26,039 nucleotides of DNA from Heterostelium multicystogenum (taxonomy: Eukaryota > Evosea > Eumycetozoa > Acytosteliales > Acytosteliaceae), in contig RCNN01000249.1 in NCBI GenBank assembly GCA_003667245.1, forward strand, positions 1 to 26,039, read 5' to 3'. This document shows positions 1 through 9,031 of the stretch, piece after piece. The stretch's first letter is position 1. Each line of letters starts with the position of its first letter. The position numbers were made by a program, and so were the translations under genes. The notes under the pieces are model-generated. The model searched no databases, had not been told where the DNA came from, and worked only from the letters and a program-made list of their open reading frames with translations.

Positions 1-146
1 GCCGCCGGCCCAGGAAGACTCCTGACCGACCGGGCCGAACGATCCAGCAACACAACCGCTTTGCCCTTGGGTCGCCAGGTTGAACGCCGTCAACAACCCG
101 ATTTACCCCACCACCCACAAACCACTACTTGCTGTTGCTTAGCCAT
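1..146 (-). CDS. thiO: Glycine/D-amino-acid oxidase ThiO, N-terminal fragment, frameshifted
   Basis: FAD-dependent oxidase that oxidises glycine to supply the imine for the thiazole ring of thiamine. Only the first ~48 residues lie in the window. The gene starts at the ATG at 146-144 (MAKQQQ). Read across frames, a Rossmann-type FAD-binding start is visible: a run of valines, a GGG motif, then LLTAFNLA and, further on, LLDRS and ESSWAGG, as in ThiO proteins. At least four one-base changes break it, including an extra T and an extra A around the GGG motif and a missing C near 25. It sits about 60 bases downstream of the pilin at 210-620 on the same strand. In P. aeruginosa, as I recall, the thiO-like gene also adjoins the minor pilin genes. 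The identity rests on a short N-terminus plus context. Confidence 0.72.
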
Positions 147-209
147 TGTTTCGATCCAGCCGATAAAAAGAAAAAGGCACGCCCGGCGCCCAATCGTCCA
201 GCTTCCTCA

Positions 210-620
210 TCAATTGCCCCCAGCACGCCTTGCGCGTCATATCAGGCGCGGCTCCCGGATTGCTTCGCGCACCGGTACTGCTCAGGCTGAAGGCGGCACA
301 GGGATTTCGCCCGCCATCACCGAGTCAATTGCCGGCGTGGCAAGCAGAAACGAAATCCTGAGGGTTCAATGCAGGGGTGATTCTATAGCGATCATTGCCG
401 GCGATGACGCCAGTCGCATCAATAAAAGTGCCGTTCCTCGCGTAATTAACGCTCAAGGTACTGTGCCTGCTGCTCACTCAGCAACCCGGCAATTTCCGCG
501 CGATAGACCTTTTTCATATGGCTGAGATACCCGGGATAGGCGACGCCCGCCAGGAGTCCGACGATCGCCACGGCGATCAGTAATTCGATCAGGTGTAAGC
601 CTGTGGCAATCCTTGCCCAT
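210..620 (-). CDS. pilE: Type IV minor pilin PilE-like, frameshifted
   Basis: A type IV prepilin-like protein, probably a minor subunit that primes or tips the pilus. Its N-terminus reads, after a frame change near 600, as GLHLIELLIAVAIVGLL, the prepilin peptidase site with Glu at position 5 and the hydrophobic helix. YPGYLSHMKK follows. Further frames give YARNGTFIDA, then FSLSSTGARS and a terminal CWGQ, the typical C-terminal cysteine ending of this family. Frame breaks lie near 600, near 455 (a stop appears after QYLER) and near 330. The ATG at 620 has AGGTGAG eight bases upstream, overlapping the end of pilX. A GTG at 632 directly abuts the pilX stop and is the alternative. It is the last pilin of the minus-strand cluster, ahead of thiO. 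Confidence 0.75.
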
Positions 621-632
621 CGTGCTGCTCAC

Positions 633-1163
633 CTATTGAAGTTGTCGCCACATGATTCGTCGAAAACGCTCGCCGGGCCCGCTGCCCACACGGGCATACA
701 CAGACTCCAGGACGGAGCGTGAGTGCCCACTGACGCCCACTGATGTCACGCGATAGACCGTGGCCTGGGCCTCTGCCGGAGCTGAGCCAAACCCGTTCCC
801 GGCCCCAGGTTTTGAATAACCGTAGACGCCATCTTTCATCCCTATCCAGGTCACAGTCGATACGGGATTCGTCCCCGGCCCACTACCGAAACCGATTCGG
901 CAGGTGGCGCGCACGCAGCCGTCGAGTGGCAAGGGCGCAGGGCGAAACCTGACGCCTGCACCAAAGACTCGCCAAGCCTGAGGCCGCTTTCGGCCTGCTG
1001 AAACGACTGGTTGCGCTGCCGAAGGCTGCCGGTAATTTTTTTTGCGAGATTGCTCCCTGCATCGAAGACAATCCGAGGAGTGCCAACAGCAGCAGGAAAA
1101 TACCCAGGCTGATCAGCAAAAACCATGCCTGCCTGCCTCGAACGGGAGAGGTAATAACACCAT
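633..1163 (-). CDS. pilX: Type IV pilus assembly minor pilin PilX, frameshifted
   Basis: PilX-family minor pilin, a PilX_N-type protein of the pilus priming complex. After a short basic N-terminus there is a membrane helix (WFLLISLGIFLLLLALLGL) followed by SSMQGAISQKK. A frame change at the run of eight T (about 1037-1044) then gives SLRQRNQSFQQAESGLRLGE, the conserved PilX block after the helix. The C-terminal third (932-633) is one open frame with WIGMKDGVYGY and TVYRVTSVGVSG, ending MWRQLQ. The ATG at 1163 lies seven bases past the pilW stop but is one frame away from the helix, so another base error is likely near 1150. The usual next gene, pilY1, is missing: the pilE-like gene follows at once. 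Confidence 0.8.
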
Positions 1164-1170
1164 GGGCACG

Positions 1171-1881
1171 CTACTCCAGGCGATTACGTAGTGCCGCGAC
1201 CACGCTGTAGGCCTGGTCTTTCACCAACCCATTTGGATCCTGAAGTGTCAGCAGAATCCGCACGCTGCGGATAGCGACTCATCGCCGGTTGGGGTCATAT
1301 CGGCTGACAACCGTTGAGCCAGGCTTGTCGGCCACGCCGAAACTGATATCGAATGCCCCCACGTTATCCACCAGCACCGCTTTGCTCGGGGCCGCCAGCG
1401 TGCTGAACTTCAGCTGCCCGCCCTCAAAGGTGTAGGTCAGCTTGCGCAGTGGGGAAGTGGATTTGCGGGCGTCGCTGCCGGCGGGGCTTCCAACATAGGC
1501 GGTGGGCAGAGCCGGTGCAATCGGAAAGCACCGTCCAGTCCGGCTTGCTGCCACCCTCCCCGACGTCGGGGTCACCAGCGTCAGGGACCGGGAACTGCCG
1601 GTGGTACTCCATCCAATGGGACGATCAAAACCTGCGGGAGCGTTGCTGATTTGATGCAGCGGACAAGCAGCCAAACATGCCGCCTGGCGTATTTTCCTGA
1701 ATCAGCTTGCCAAGGGCGAACCGTGCATCATCCTGCAACAGCGAAGCCGCACTCTGGCTGGCAAATAAGTGGTTCGGTGAGCTGAGTGCAATCTGGGTCA
1801 CCCCCCAGGATCAACATCAGGCCGAGGGCCAATGCCAGCAGCATCTCCACCAGGCTGAAACCGCACACTGGACCTCTTCAC
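1171..1881 (-). CDS. pilW: Type IV pilus assembly protein PilW, frameshifted
   Basis: PilW-family minor pilin. The N-terminus reads CGFSLVEMLLALALGLMLIL, a prepilin site with Phe at +1 and Glu at +5. ALSSPNHLFASQSAASLLQ and DDARFALGKL follow, a conserved PilW block. The C-terminal part (1674-1279) contains LTYTFEGGQLKFS, VDNVGAFDISFGV and RYDPNRR, then after one more shift VRILLTLQDPNGLVKDQ and a final ALRNRLE. The GTG at 1881 overlaps the pilV stop (GTGA), suggesting translational coupling. Frame changes are visible at about 1870, in the run of C at about 1800-1806, near 1620 and near 1275. Restored length would be about 236 residues. Confidence 0.82.
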
Positions 1882-2362
1882 GGCAACACCCTCGGTCGAC
1901 TGCAACCCGGCTGGTCAGGGTGAATGTTTCCCGGGTGCCTTGAGCCTTCGCTCTTCACGGGAGTCCGTCCCAACTGATGCTGGATGGTCACTTCTCGCTG
2001 ATTGACCGCAACCGACCCCTTGGCGCTTTCCCGCGGCGAACCCGGCGATATTCGCTTCAAAGTCGTGCAGGTCCAGATCACGCACACTCGCGACCGAGGT
2101 GCTGGAGGGCGCGCGTTCCACCCTGGCCCCAGGAGTAATCAGCACCCGAATTGGCGCGGATTCCGGTCGAGCATTGTCGTAGGCAATGAAAACTGGCCTG
2201 ACTGGTCATCCTGGAACTGTCGGTGTATTTCAATGCATTGAGCTGAATGACTGCCGCCCCTAGCAGGCCGACAGCGAGGATCAGCACAGATACCAGGACC
2301 TCGATCAGGGTCATTCCGGCCTGGGTCGGTTGCGGGTGGGGCGTTACGGGAAAAGCGTTCAT
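1878..2362 (-). CDS. pilV: Type IV pilus modification/minor pilin PilV, frameshifted
   Basis: PilV-family minor pilin. It starts MNAFPVTPHPQPTQAG followed by MTLIEVLVSVLILAVGLLGA, a canonical prepilin site and helix. LNALKYTDSSRMTSQASF comes next and is typical of PilV. Downstream frames give SVASVRDLDLHDFEAN and VAVNQREVTI, then a terminal FTLTSRV-like segment. At least three frame changes are needed (near 2190, 2120 and 2000). Alternative in-frame ATGs lie at 2368 and 2374. I favour 2362 because it gives a short leader. It is the first gene of the minus-strand pilin run pilV-pilW-pilX-pilE, and its stop overlaps the pilW start by four bases. The helix and its first 60 residues make the family call fairly safe. 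Confidence 0.82.
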
Positions 2363-2579
2363 TACCATCGCCATCCATGTCGAAGGTCATCAGAGAGCAG
2401 CGCAAACCTGCTGTGCGACGCAAGACTAGCGCCGGTATTGCCTGAGCGCTGCCCCAGGAACAAAGCGAAATACTTTGGACAGAATGGCCACCATTCGACC
2501 CGCCGGACTGGGCGCTATAACTATGTCTGCCATCCGGCACCGACCGAAAAAGCACACCGCGTCCACGGAGGGACGGCAC
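2363..2579. other. Divergent intergenic region between pilV and fimT
   Basis: About 217 bases separate pilV (minus) from fimT (plus). A TATAAC at 2516-2521 could be a -10 box for fimT, but no good -35 box stands 16-18 bases before it. A strong ribosome site (GGAGGG) lies at 2569-2574 before the fimT ATG. I see no pilin-like protein in any frame here and no clear promoter for the pilV side. Confidence 0.4.
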
Positions 2580-3160
2580 ATGAAACAACGAGGTTTCTCG
2601 CTGATTGAGCTGGTTCTGGGCCTGTTCCTGAGCGGCATCCTGGCAATCTGGCAGTTCCGAGTCTCAAGGGGCTGCTTGAATCGCAACGTCGCCAGAGCGC
2701 CGCCGAATCCCTTGCCGGCGGACTGCGTTATGCCCGTACAGAAGCCATCGCACGCAATCGCACGGTGGTTATCCATGCATTGGAAGATGACTGGAGCCGG
2801 GGTTGGAGGGTGATACTGGACCTGAACGGTCGCGGCCATCTGGACGACAAAAACCCGGTGCTGCTGGAGCGCCAGGACAGTGGGCAGATACCGATTGTGG
2901 GGAATACGCCGGTGAGAACCCAGATACGCTTCAGCAGCCTGGGTGAACCGCTGCTGTCAGCAGGGGCATTCAGCGCCGGCACCGTCCACGTGTGTGCGAC
3001 GGACCAGCAACTGAGCCTGTATCAAATAGTGCTGGCCGCCAGCGGGCGTATCAGCCTGCGCAGTAACAAGACCGAGCAGGCTTTGTGCCGGGGCTATGCC
3101 GGCACTCCGGGCCTCAGAGCAGCGAACGAACCCGCAGCTCCTTGGGCATGGAGAAAGTGA
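2580..3160 (+). CDS. fimT: Type IV fimbrial minor pilin FimT/GspH family, one frameshift
   Basis: FimT/FimU-like pseudopilin, GspH/FimT family. The ATG at 2580 follows a GGAGGG ribosome site by five bases. The protein begins [19 protein letters not shown], a six-residue leader, cleavage before Phe and Glu at +5. One lost C near 2650 shifts the frame. Past it the open frame gives [20 protein letters not shown], the family's conserved block after the helix, then [18 protein letters not shown], and [16 protein letters not shown] near the end. With one base restored the product is 193 residues. The last ~20 residues run past the usual FimT end and overlap the 3' end of ispH on the other strand by 47 bases, so a second base error may hide an earlier stop. 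It stands alone, divergent from the pilV operon. Confidence 0.8.
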
Positions 3161-4063
3161 TGTTCTCTTCACGGCCAGCCAGTTCATCAGCGCCCGTGGC
3201 GCCCCAGGCCTGCAGTTGCTGAATAACGCCACGCACCAGGACTTCCGGGGCCGAGGCTCCGGCAGTGATGCCAATGCGTTCGACACCGTCGAACCAGCTG
3301 CGCTGCATGTCTTCGGCACCATCGATCAGGTAGGCCGGGGTGGCCATGCGCTCGGCCAGTTCGCGCAGGCGGTTGGAGTTGGAGCTGTTGGGGCTCCCCA
3401 CCACCAGCACAACATCGCATTCGTCGGCCAATTGCTTGACCGCATCCTGGCGGTTCTGGGTGGCGTAGCAGATGTCATCCTTGCGTGGACCGCCGATGGC
3501 CGGGAAGCGCGAGCGCAAGGCATCGATGACGCGGCTGGTGTCCGTCCATGGACAAGGTGGTCTGGGTAACGAAAGCCAGCTTTTTCAGGGTTGTGAACCT
3601 GCAATGCAGCGACGTCTTTTTCGTCTTCCACCAGGTAGATCGCCCCACCATTGCTGCCATCGTACTGGCCCATGGTGCCTTCGACTTCCGGGTGACCGGC
3701 GTGGCCGATCAGGATGCATTCACGACCATCAACGGCTGTAGCGCGCGACCTCGATGTGCACCTTGGTCACCAGCGGGCAGGTGGCGTCGAACACTTTCAG
3801 GCCACGGCCTGCTGCTTCGGTGCGTACCGCCTGGGAACGCCGTGAGCGCTGAAGATGACGATAACGTCGTCCGGCACCTGGTCCAGTTCTTCAACGAAGA
3901 TGGCCCCGCGGCTGCGCAGGTCTTCGACCACAAACTTGTTGTGGACGACTTCATGGCGCACGTAAATCGGCGGCCCGAAAACTTCCAGGGCGCGGTTGAC
4001 GATTTCAATCGCCCGGTCCACGCCGGCGCAGAAGCCACGGGGGTTGGCGAGTTTGATTTGCAT
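3114..4063 (-). CDS. ispH: 4-hydroxy-3-methylbut-2-enyl diphosphate reductase IspH, frameshifted
   Basis: The last enzyme of the MEP pathway. It reduces HMBPP to IPP and DMAPP through a [4Fe-4S] cluster in the cytosol. The three cluster cysteines are visible in their motifs: [13 protein letters not shown] at the N-terminus, [10 protein letters not shown] at about 3790-3760, and [14 protein letters not shown] at about 3480-3435. The substrate-loop block [13 protein letters not shown] is also present, and the protein ends KELRVRSLL. The frame is broken near 3840, 3735, 3600 and 3545 by one-base changes. The N-terminal 75 residues and the C-terminal ~130 are each uninterrupted. Expected length is about 315 residues, matching the span. 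It follows fkpB after a REP element. As this gene is normally essential, the breaks are probably sequence errors. Confidence 0.95.
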
Positions 4064-4095
4064 GCTGTGCCTCGTGTCTTGCCCTGTAGGATCGA

Positions 4096-4160
4096 GCTTG
4101 TGTGGCGAGGGCGCTTGCTCCCGCTGGGCTGCGAAGCAGCCCCAACAAGCTCGCCCCTGC
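4096..4160. repeat. REP-type palindromic element between fkpB and ispH
   Basis: The stretch contains the fluorescent-Pseudomonas REP signature: a GCGAGGG...CTTGCTCCCGC half followed by a 7-bp hairpin (GGGCTGC, loop GAA, GCAGCCC at 4126-4142). It fills most of the 116-base gap between ispH and fkpB. Such elements can stabilise or attenuate operon mRNA. No T-run follows, so I do not call it a terminator. Confidence 0.75.
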
Positions 4161-4179
4161 AGTAGGCCGATTTCGTTAG

Positions 4180-4633
4180 TTACAGCGCTTTAACGTCGAT
4201 GATTTCAACATCAAAGGTCAAGGTTTTCCCGGCCAACGGGTGGTTGAAGTCGATGGTCACTTGCGCGTCATCAAAGGCTTTCACCACACCCGGCAGCTCG
4301 GTATTCGCCGCATCGTTGAAGATCACCAGCAAGCCTTCCGACAGCTCCATGTCCTGGAACTGCGAACGCGGGATGATCTGCACGTTTTGCGGGTTGGGCT
4401 GGCCAAAGGCGTTTTCCGGCAGGATCTGCAGGTTGCGCTTGTCGCCGGCCTTGAAACCGAACAGTGCCGCTTCAAAACCCGGCAGCAGGTTGCCGTCGCC
4501 GACCTTGAAGGTCGCCGGGGCCTTGTCGAACGTGCTGTCGACCGTGTCGCCATTCTCCAGGCGCAAATGCGAAATGCAAGGTGACTTCCGTGTTCTGGCC
4601 AATGCGTTGCTCAGCCAATACCTGTTCAGTCAT
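4180..4633 (-). CDS. fkpB: FKBP-type peptidyl-prolyl cis-trans isomerase FkpB/SlpA, one frameshift
   Basis: SlyD/SlpA-type prolyl isomerase of the cytosol. It starts at ATG 4633 ([12 protein letters not shown]), overlapping the lspA stop by eight bases. One extra A on the plus strand near 4565-4567 shifts the frame just after VTLHFA. Past it the frame runs to the stop and contains [35 protein letters not shown] and [16 protein letters not shown], all standard for SlpA/FkpB, including the NHPLAGK block. Restored length is about 150 residues. It is probably co-transcribed with ileS and lspA, an arrangement long conserved in gammaproteobacteria. The break is most likely a homopolymer error. Confidence 0.93.
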
Positions 4634-5135
4634 GAACGGTCTCTCCGGTTTTCTTGCTTTTGAACATATCCAACGCCAGCATGATTGCACCGACGGTGAT
4701 GGCGCTGTCGGCAAAGTTGAACGCCGGGAAGTACCAGCGGTTCTGCCAATGCACCAGAATAAAGTCGATCACATGGCCCAGGGCAATGCGGTCGTAGAGG
4801 TTGCCCAATGCGCCACCCAGCACCAGCGCCAACGCAACGGCCAGCCAGGTGTCGTTACGCCCCAGGCGCTTGAGCCAGACTACCAGCACGGCACTGACCA
4901 CCACGGCGATCAGGGCAAACAGCCAGCGCTGCCAGCCGGAGCTGTCAGCCAGGAAGCTGAACGCAGCGCCGGTGTTGTAGGCCAGGGTCCAGCTGAAGTA
5001 GTCGGGAATCACCACGATCTGCTGGTACATCTCCAGGGCGCCTTCGAAGTGAGCCTTGCTGAGCTGGTCAATGACCAGCACCAGCACGCTCAACACGAGC
5101 AAGCCCAGGCGTCCAAAACGACTGGCTTCAGGCAT
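4626..5135 (-). CDS. lspA: Lipoprotein signal peptidase II LspA
   Basis: Inner-membrane aspartyl protease that removes the signal peptide of prolipoproteins after lipidation of the cysteine. The frame is intact, 169 residues from the ATG at 5135 ([11 protein letters not shown]). This ATG overlaps the ileS stop by eight bases and is preferred over an upstream start at 5174 inside ileS. Four membrane segments can be seen. The family motifs are present: [30 protein letters not shown], then GHVIDFI and FNFADSAI. The last two carry the catalytic aspartate pair. It lies between ileS and fkpB in a tightly overlapping run. Confidence 0.97.
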   Translation of the reverse strand: MPEASRFGRLGLLVLSVLVLVIDQLSKAHFEGALEMYQQIVVIPDYFSWTLAYNTGAAFSFLADSSGWQRWLFALIAVVVSAVLVVWLKRLGRNDTWLAVALALVLGGALGNLYDRIALGHVIDFILVHWQNRWYFPAFNFADSAITVGAIMLALDMFKSKKTGETVHD

Positions 5136-7961
5136 AGTGACGAACCTCGCCAGCGCCAGAGATGTTGTCGACACAGCGACCGCAGATTTCCGGATGCTCG
5201 GGGTTCACGCCGACATCTTCACGGCAGTGCCAGCAACGGGCGCACTTGGCGAAGGACGACTTGACCACCTTGAGCTTGAGACCCGGGACTTCGGTCGCGA
5301 CGGCATCCGCAGGCGCTTGGGCAAACGGCGCCAGGCTGGCGGTCGAGGTGATCAGGACGAAGCGCAGTTCGTTGCTCAGCTTGGCCAGGTCAGCGGTCAG
5401 GCCTTCTTCGGCAAACAGCGTGACTTCGGCCTGCAGGTTGCCGCCTACGGCCTTCGCCGCGCGCTGCACTTCCAGCTCCTTGTTCACGGCAACCTTGACG
5501 GCCATTACGCCTTCCCAGTACTCGCGGCCCAGCTCGAAGTCGGCCGGCAATTCGGTCAGGCCTTCGTACCAGGTGTTGAGCATCACGGACTCGTTCCGCT
5601 CGCCCGGCAGGTATTCCCACAGTTCGTCGGCGGTGAATGCCAGGATCGGGGCGATCCAGCGCACCAGCGCTTCAGAGATGTGGTACAGCGCGGTCTGCGC
5701 CGAACGGCGGGCCTTGCTGTTGGCGCCGGTGGTGTACTGGCGGTCCTTGATGATGTCGAGGTAGAAACCACCCAACTCCTGCACGCAGAAGTTGTGGATC
5801 TTCGAGTAGACGTTCCAGAAGCGGTATTCGCCGTAGTGCTCTTGCAGCTCGCGCTGCAGCAACAGGGTACGGTCCACGGCCCAACGGTCCAGGGCGAGCA
5901 TTTCCTCGGCCGGCAGGATGTCGGTGGCCGGGTTGAAAACCGGTCAGGTTCGACAGCATGAAGCGTGCGGTATTACGGATCCGGCGGTAGGCATCGGCGC
6001 TGCGCTGCAGGATCTGCTCGGAAACGGCCATCTCGCCCGAATAATCGGTAGAGGCAACCCACAGGCGCATGATGTCGGCGCCCAGGGTGTCGTTGACCTT
6101 TTGCGGCGCGATCACGTTGCCCAGGGACTTGGACATCTTGCGACCGTTCTCGTCGACGGTGAAACCGTGGGTCAGCAGCTCGCGGTACGGGGCATGATCG
6201 TCGATCGCGCAACCGGTCAGCAACGAGGAGTGGAACCAGCCACGGTGTTGGTCCGAACCTTCCAGGTACAGGTCGGCACGCGGGCCGGTCTCGTGGCCCA
6301 TCGGGTGCGAGCCGCGCAGTAACGTGCCAGTGGGTGGTACCCGAGTCGAACCAGACGTCGAGGGTGTCGCTGATCTTGTCGTACAGCGGCGCTTCGTCGC
6401 CCAGCAACTCGGCGGCGTCCAGCTTGAACCAGGCTTCGATGCCCTCTTGTTCAACGCGCTGGGCAACCTCTTCCATCAGCTCGACGGTACGTGGGTGCAA
6501 CTCGCCGCTTTCCTTGTTCAGGAAGAACGGGATCGGCACGCCCCAGTTGCGCTGGCGGGAGATGCACCAGTCCGGACGGTTGGCGATCATCGAGTGCAGG
6601 CGCGCCTGGCCCCAGGCCGGAACGAACTTGGTGTCTTCGATCGCCTTGATCGCACGCTTGCGCAGGGTTTCGCCGCGGGTAGGCACTTTGTCCATGCCGA
6701 TAAACCACTGCGCAGTGGCGCGGTAGATCAGCGGGGTCTTGTGACGCCAGCAGTGCATATAGCTGTGGGTGATGGTTTCGGTGTGCAGCAGCGCACCGAC
6801 TTCCGCCAGCTTGTCGACGATCGCCGGGTTGGCCTTGAAGATGAACTGGCCACCGAAGAATTCCAGGGACGGCACGTACACGCCGTTGCTTTGCACGGGA
6901 TTGATGATGTCGTCGTTGACCAGGCCGTATTGCTTGCAGATCACGAAGTCGTCAACGCCATAGGCAGGCGAGCAGTGAACCACGCCGGTGCCGGCGCCCA
7001 GTTCAACGTACTCGGCCAGGTAGATTGGCGACAGGCGGTCGTAGAACGGGTGACGGAAGTTGATCAGTTCCAGCGCGGACCCGGTAGTGGTCGCGATCAC
7101 CGAGCCTTGCAGGTTGTAGCGGGCCAGGCACGCCTCCACCAGCTCTTCAGCCAGCACCAGCAGTTTGTCACCGACGTCCACCAGGGCGTAGGTGAATTCC
7201 GGGTGCACGTTCAGCGCCTGGTTGGCCGGGATGGTCCACGGGGTGGTGGTCCAGATCACGATGGAGGCTGGCTTGGCCAGGCTCGCCAGACCGAAGGCTT
7301 GCGCCAGTTTGGCTTCGTCGGCGATCGGGAAGGCCACGTCGATGGTCGAGGACTTCTTGTCTTCGTACTCGACTTCGGCTTCAGCCAGGGCCGAGCCGCA
7401 ATCGAAGCACCAGTTCACGGGCTTGAGGCCCTTGAACACGAAACCGCCCTTGACGATTTCGGCCAAGGCACGGATTTCACCGGCCTCGTTCTTGAAGTTC
7501 ATGGTCTTGTACGGGTTGGCCCAGTCGCCCAACACACCCAGGCGGATGAATTCGGACTTCTGCCCTTCGATCTGCTCGGTGGCGTAGGCACGGCACAGTT
7601 CGCGGGTTTTATCCGCGCCCAGGTTCTTGCCGTAGGTCACTTCGACCTTGTGTTCAATCGGCAAGCCGTGGCAGTCCCAGCCCGGGACATAAGGCGCGTC
7701 GAAACCCGAAAGGGTTTTCGAGCGGATGATCATGTCCTTGAGAATCTTGTTCAGCGCATGACCGATGTGAATCGTGCCGTTGGCATAAGGAGGGCCGTCG
7801 TGCAGGACGAATTTCGGACGATCCTTGCCAATCTCGCGCAACTTTCCGTACAGGCCAATACTGTCCCAGCGCTGCAGGATCTGCGGTTCGCGCTGTGGCA
7901 GGCCGGCCTTCATTGGGAAGGCGGTGTCCGGAAGGTTTAGCGTGGCTTTATAGTCGGTCAT
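5128..7961 (-). CDS. ileS: Isoleucyl-tRNA synthetase IleS, two frameshifts
   Basis: Class I synthetase charging tRNA-Ile. The N-terminal 547 or so residues (7961 to about 6320) are open and contain the HIGH motif ([15 protein letters not shown]) and editing-domain sequence. After one extra base near 6320 comes the catalytic C-terminal part with KMSKS ([10 protein letters not shown], near 6120). After an extra T at the TTTT run near 5938 follows the anticodon-binding region and a C-terminal zinc site (CARCWHC then CGRC). The span is 2834 bases, two more than needed for 943 residues, the usual length, which agrees with two single-base insertions. It begins 13 bases after ribF and its stop overlaps lspA. 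Since the gene is essential and single copy here, I read the breaks as artefacts. Confidence 0.96.
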
Positions 7962-7974
7962 TTAAGGCTCTTCA

Positions 7975-8913
7975 TTAGCGATGGGCGCTAGGTGCGGCTA
8001 GTGCACGGGCGGCGGCGACATCCGCATTGATCGCCGTTTTCAACGCCTCCAGGGAGGCGAAACGCTGCTCTTCACGCAGCTTTTGGTGGAAAGCCACCGT
8101 CAAACGCCGGTCATACAAATCACCGGCAAAATCCAAAAGGTGAACTTCCAGGTGGGCTTTGCCATCACCTGCAACCGTGGGCCTGACGCCTATGTTGGCG
8201 ACTCCGGGCCACGATTGGCCGTCGATGTCGACACTCACCAGGTAAACCCCGGTCAGTGGCACACGACGGCGCTTGAGCTGCACGTTGGCGGTTGGCGTGC
8301 CCAGTTGGCGCGCCAGCTTCTGGCCGTGCAGCACCCGCCCGGCAATCCGGAACGGGCGACCGAGCAAACGCTCGGCCAAGGCGAAGTCGGCAGCGGCCAG
8401 GGCGTTACGCACCTGGGTACTGCTCACGCGCAGGCCGTCCAGTTCGACGGTTTGCGCGGCTTCGACGGTAAAACCCTGGGTGACGCCGGCCTGCTGCAGG
8501 AAATCGAAATCCCCTACCCGGTCGCAACCGAAACGGAAGTCGTCGCCGACCTCCAGATGCTGCACGCCGAGGCCGTCCACCAGGATACGGTCGACGAACT
8601 CGGCGGCGCTGAGGCTGCGCAAGCGCTGGTTGAAAGCCAGGCAGAGGACGCGGTCCACACCTTCTTCAGCCAGCAGTTGCAGCTTGTCCCGCAGGCGGGC
8701 CAGACGCGCCGGCGCCGTCTGCGGGGTAAAGAATTCTCGCGGCTGTGGTTCAAAAATCACCACGCAGCTGGGCACGCCCAACTCAACCGCACGCTCACGC
8801 AGGCGGGCCAGGATAGCCTGGTGGCCACGGTGAACACCGTCAAAGTTGCCAATAGTGGCGACGCAGCCCCGATGCTGGGGGCGCAGGTTGTGGAGACCTC
8901 GAACCAGCTGCAT
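7975..8913 (-). CDS. ribF: Bifunctional riboflavin kinase/FAD synthetase RibF
   Basis: Makes FMN from riboflavin and FAD from FMN in the cytosol. The frame is intact. From the ATG at 8913 (MQLVRGLHNL) it gives 312 residues, the usual length. The N-terminal nucleotidyltransferase domain shows GNFDGVHRGHQ (residues ~24-34), a HIGH-like site, and SSTQVRNAL near residue 160. The C-terminal riboflavin kinase domain shows GTPTANVQL and GVYLVSV, then ANIGVRPT and EVHLLDF. An earlier ATG at 8931 is possible, but a TATAAT box at 8947-8942 would put transcription start only a few bases before it, so I prefer 8913. It leads the run ribF-ileS-lspA-fkpB-ispH. Confidence 0.96.
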   Translation of the reverse strand: MQLVRGLHNLRPQHRGCVATIGNFDGVHRGHQAILARLRERAVELGVPSCVVIFEPQPREFFTPQTAPARLARLRDKLQLLAEEGVDRVLCLAFNQRLRSLSAAEFVDRILVDGLGVQHLEVGDDFRFGCDRVGDFDFLQQAGVTQGFTVEAAQTVELDGLRVSSTQVRNALAAADFALAERLLGRPFRIAGRVLHGQKLARQLGTPTANVQLKRRRVPLTGVYLVSVDIDGQSWPGVANIGVRPTVAGDGKAHLEVHLLDFAGDLYDRRLTVAFHQKLREEQRFASLEALKTAINADVAAARALAAPSAHR

Positions 8914-8941
8914 AACGCGCTTCTTGCTCATAAAGTGGTCG

Positions 8942-8947
8942 ATTATA
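8942..8947 (-). promoter_or_regulatory. Likely -10 box of the ribF-ileS-lspA-fkpB operon
   Basis: A perfect TATAAT is read on the minus strand, about 29 bases upstream of the chosen ribF ATG. No good -35 box lies 16-18 bases before it. A TTGCCT sits about 22 bases upstream, which is too far. The placement between murJ and ribF supports a promoter for the run. Confidence 0.5.
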
Positions 8948-9031
8948 ACCACACCCGGCCCCGGACGACAGGCAACAGCGCAGGCCATTTGCGCGAATCG
9001 ATAAAACAACCGTCTTATCGACGAAAAGTCT

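Noticed and set aside
1..3160. True decay of the pilin locus into pseudogenes
   Set aside because: The same type of one-base change also breaks essential genes (ileS, ispH, obgE), so the breaks do not show decay of the pili in particular. It cannot be excluded without the reads.
4581..5961. Two long plus-strand frames opposite lspA and the ileS C-terminus
   Set aside because: They are shadows of well-identified minus-strand genes, rich in Gln, His and Arg, with no family resemblance.
6324..7940. A 538-codon open frame on the plus strand opposite ileS
   Set aside because: It mirrors ileS codon for codon, has no recognisable domain and no ribosome site. Long antisense frames are common in GC-rich genes with strong codon bias.
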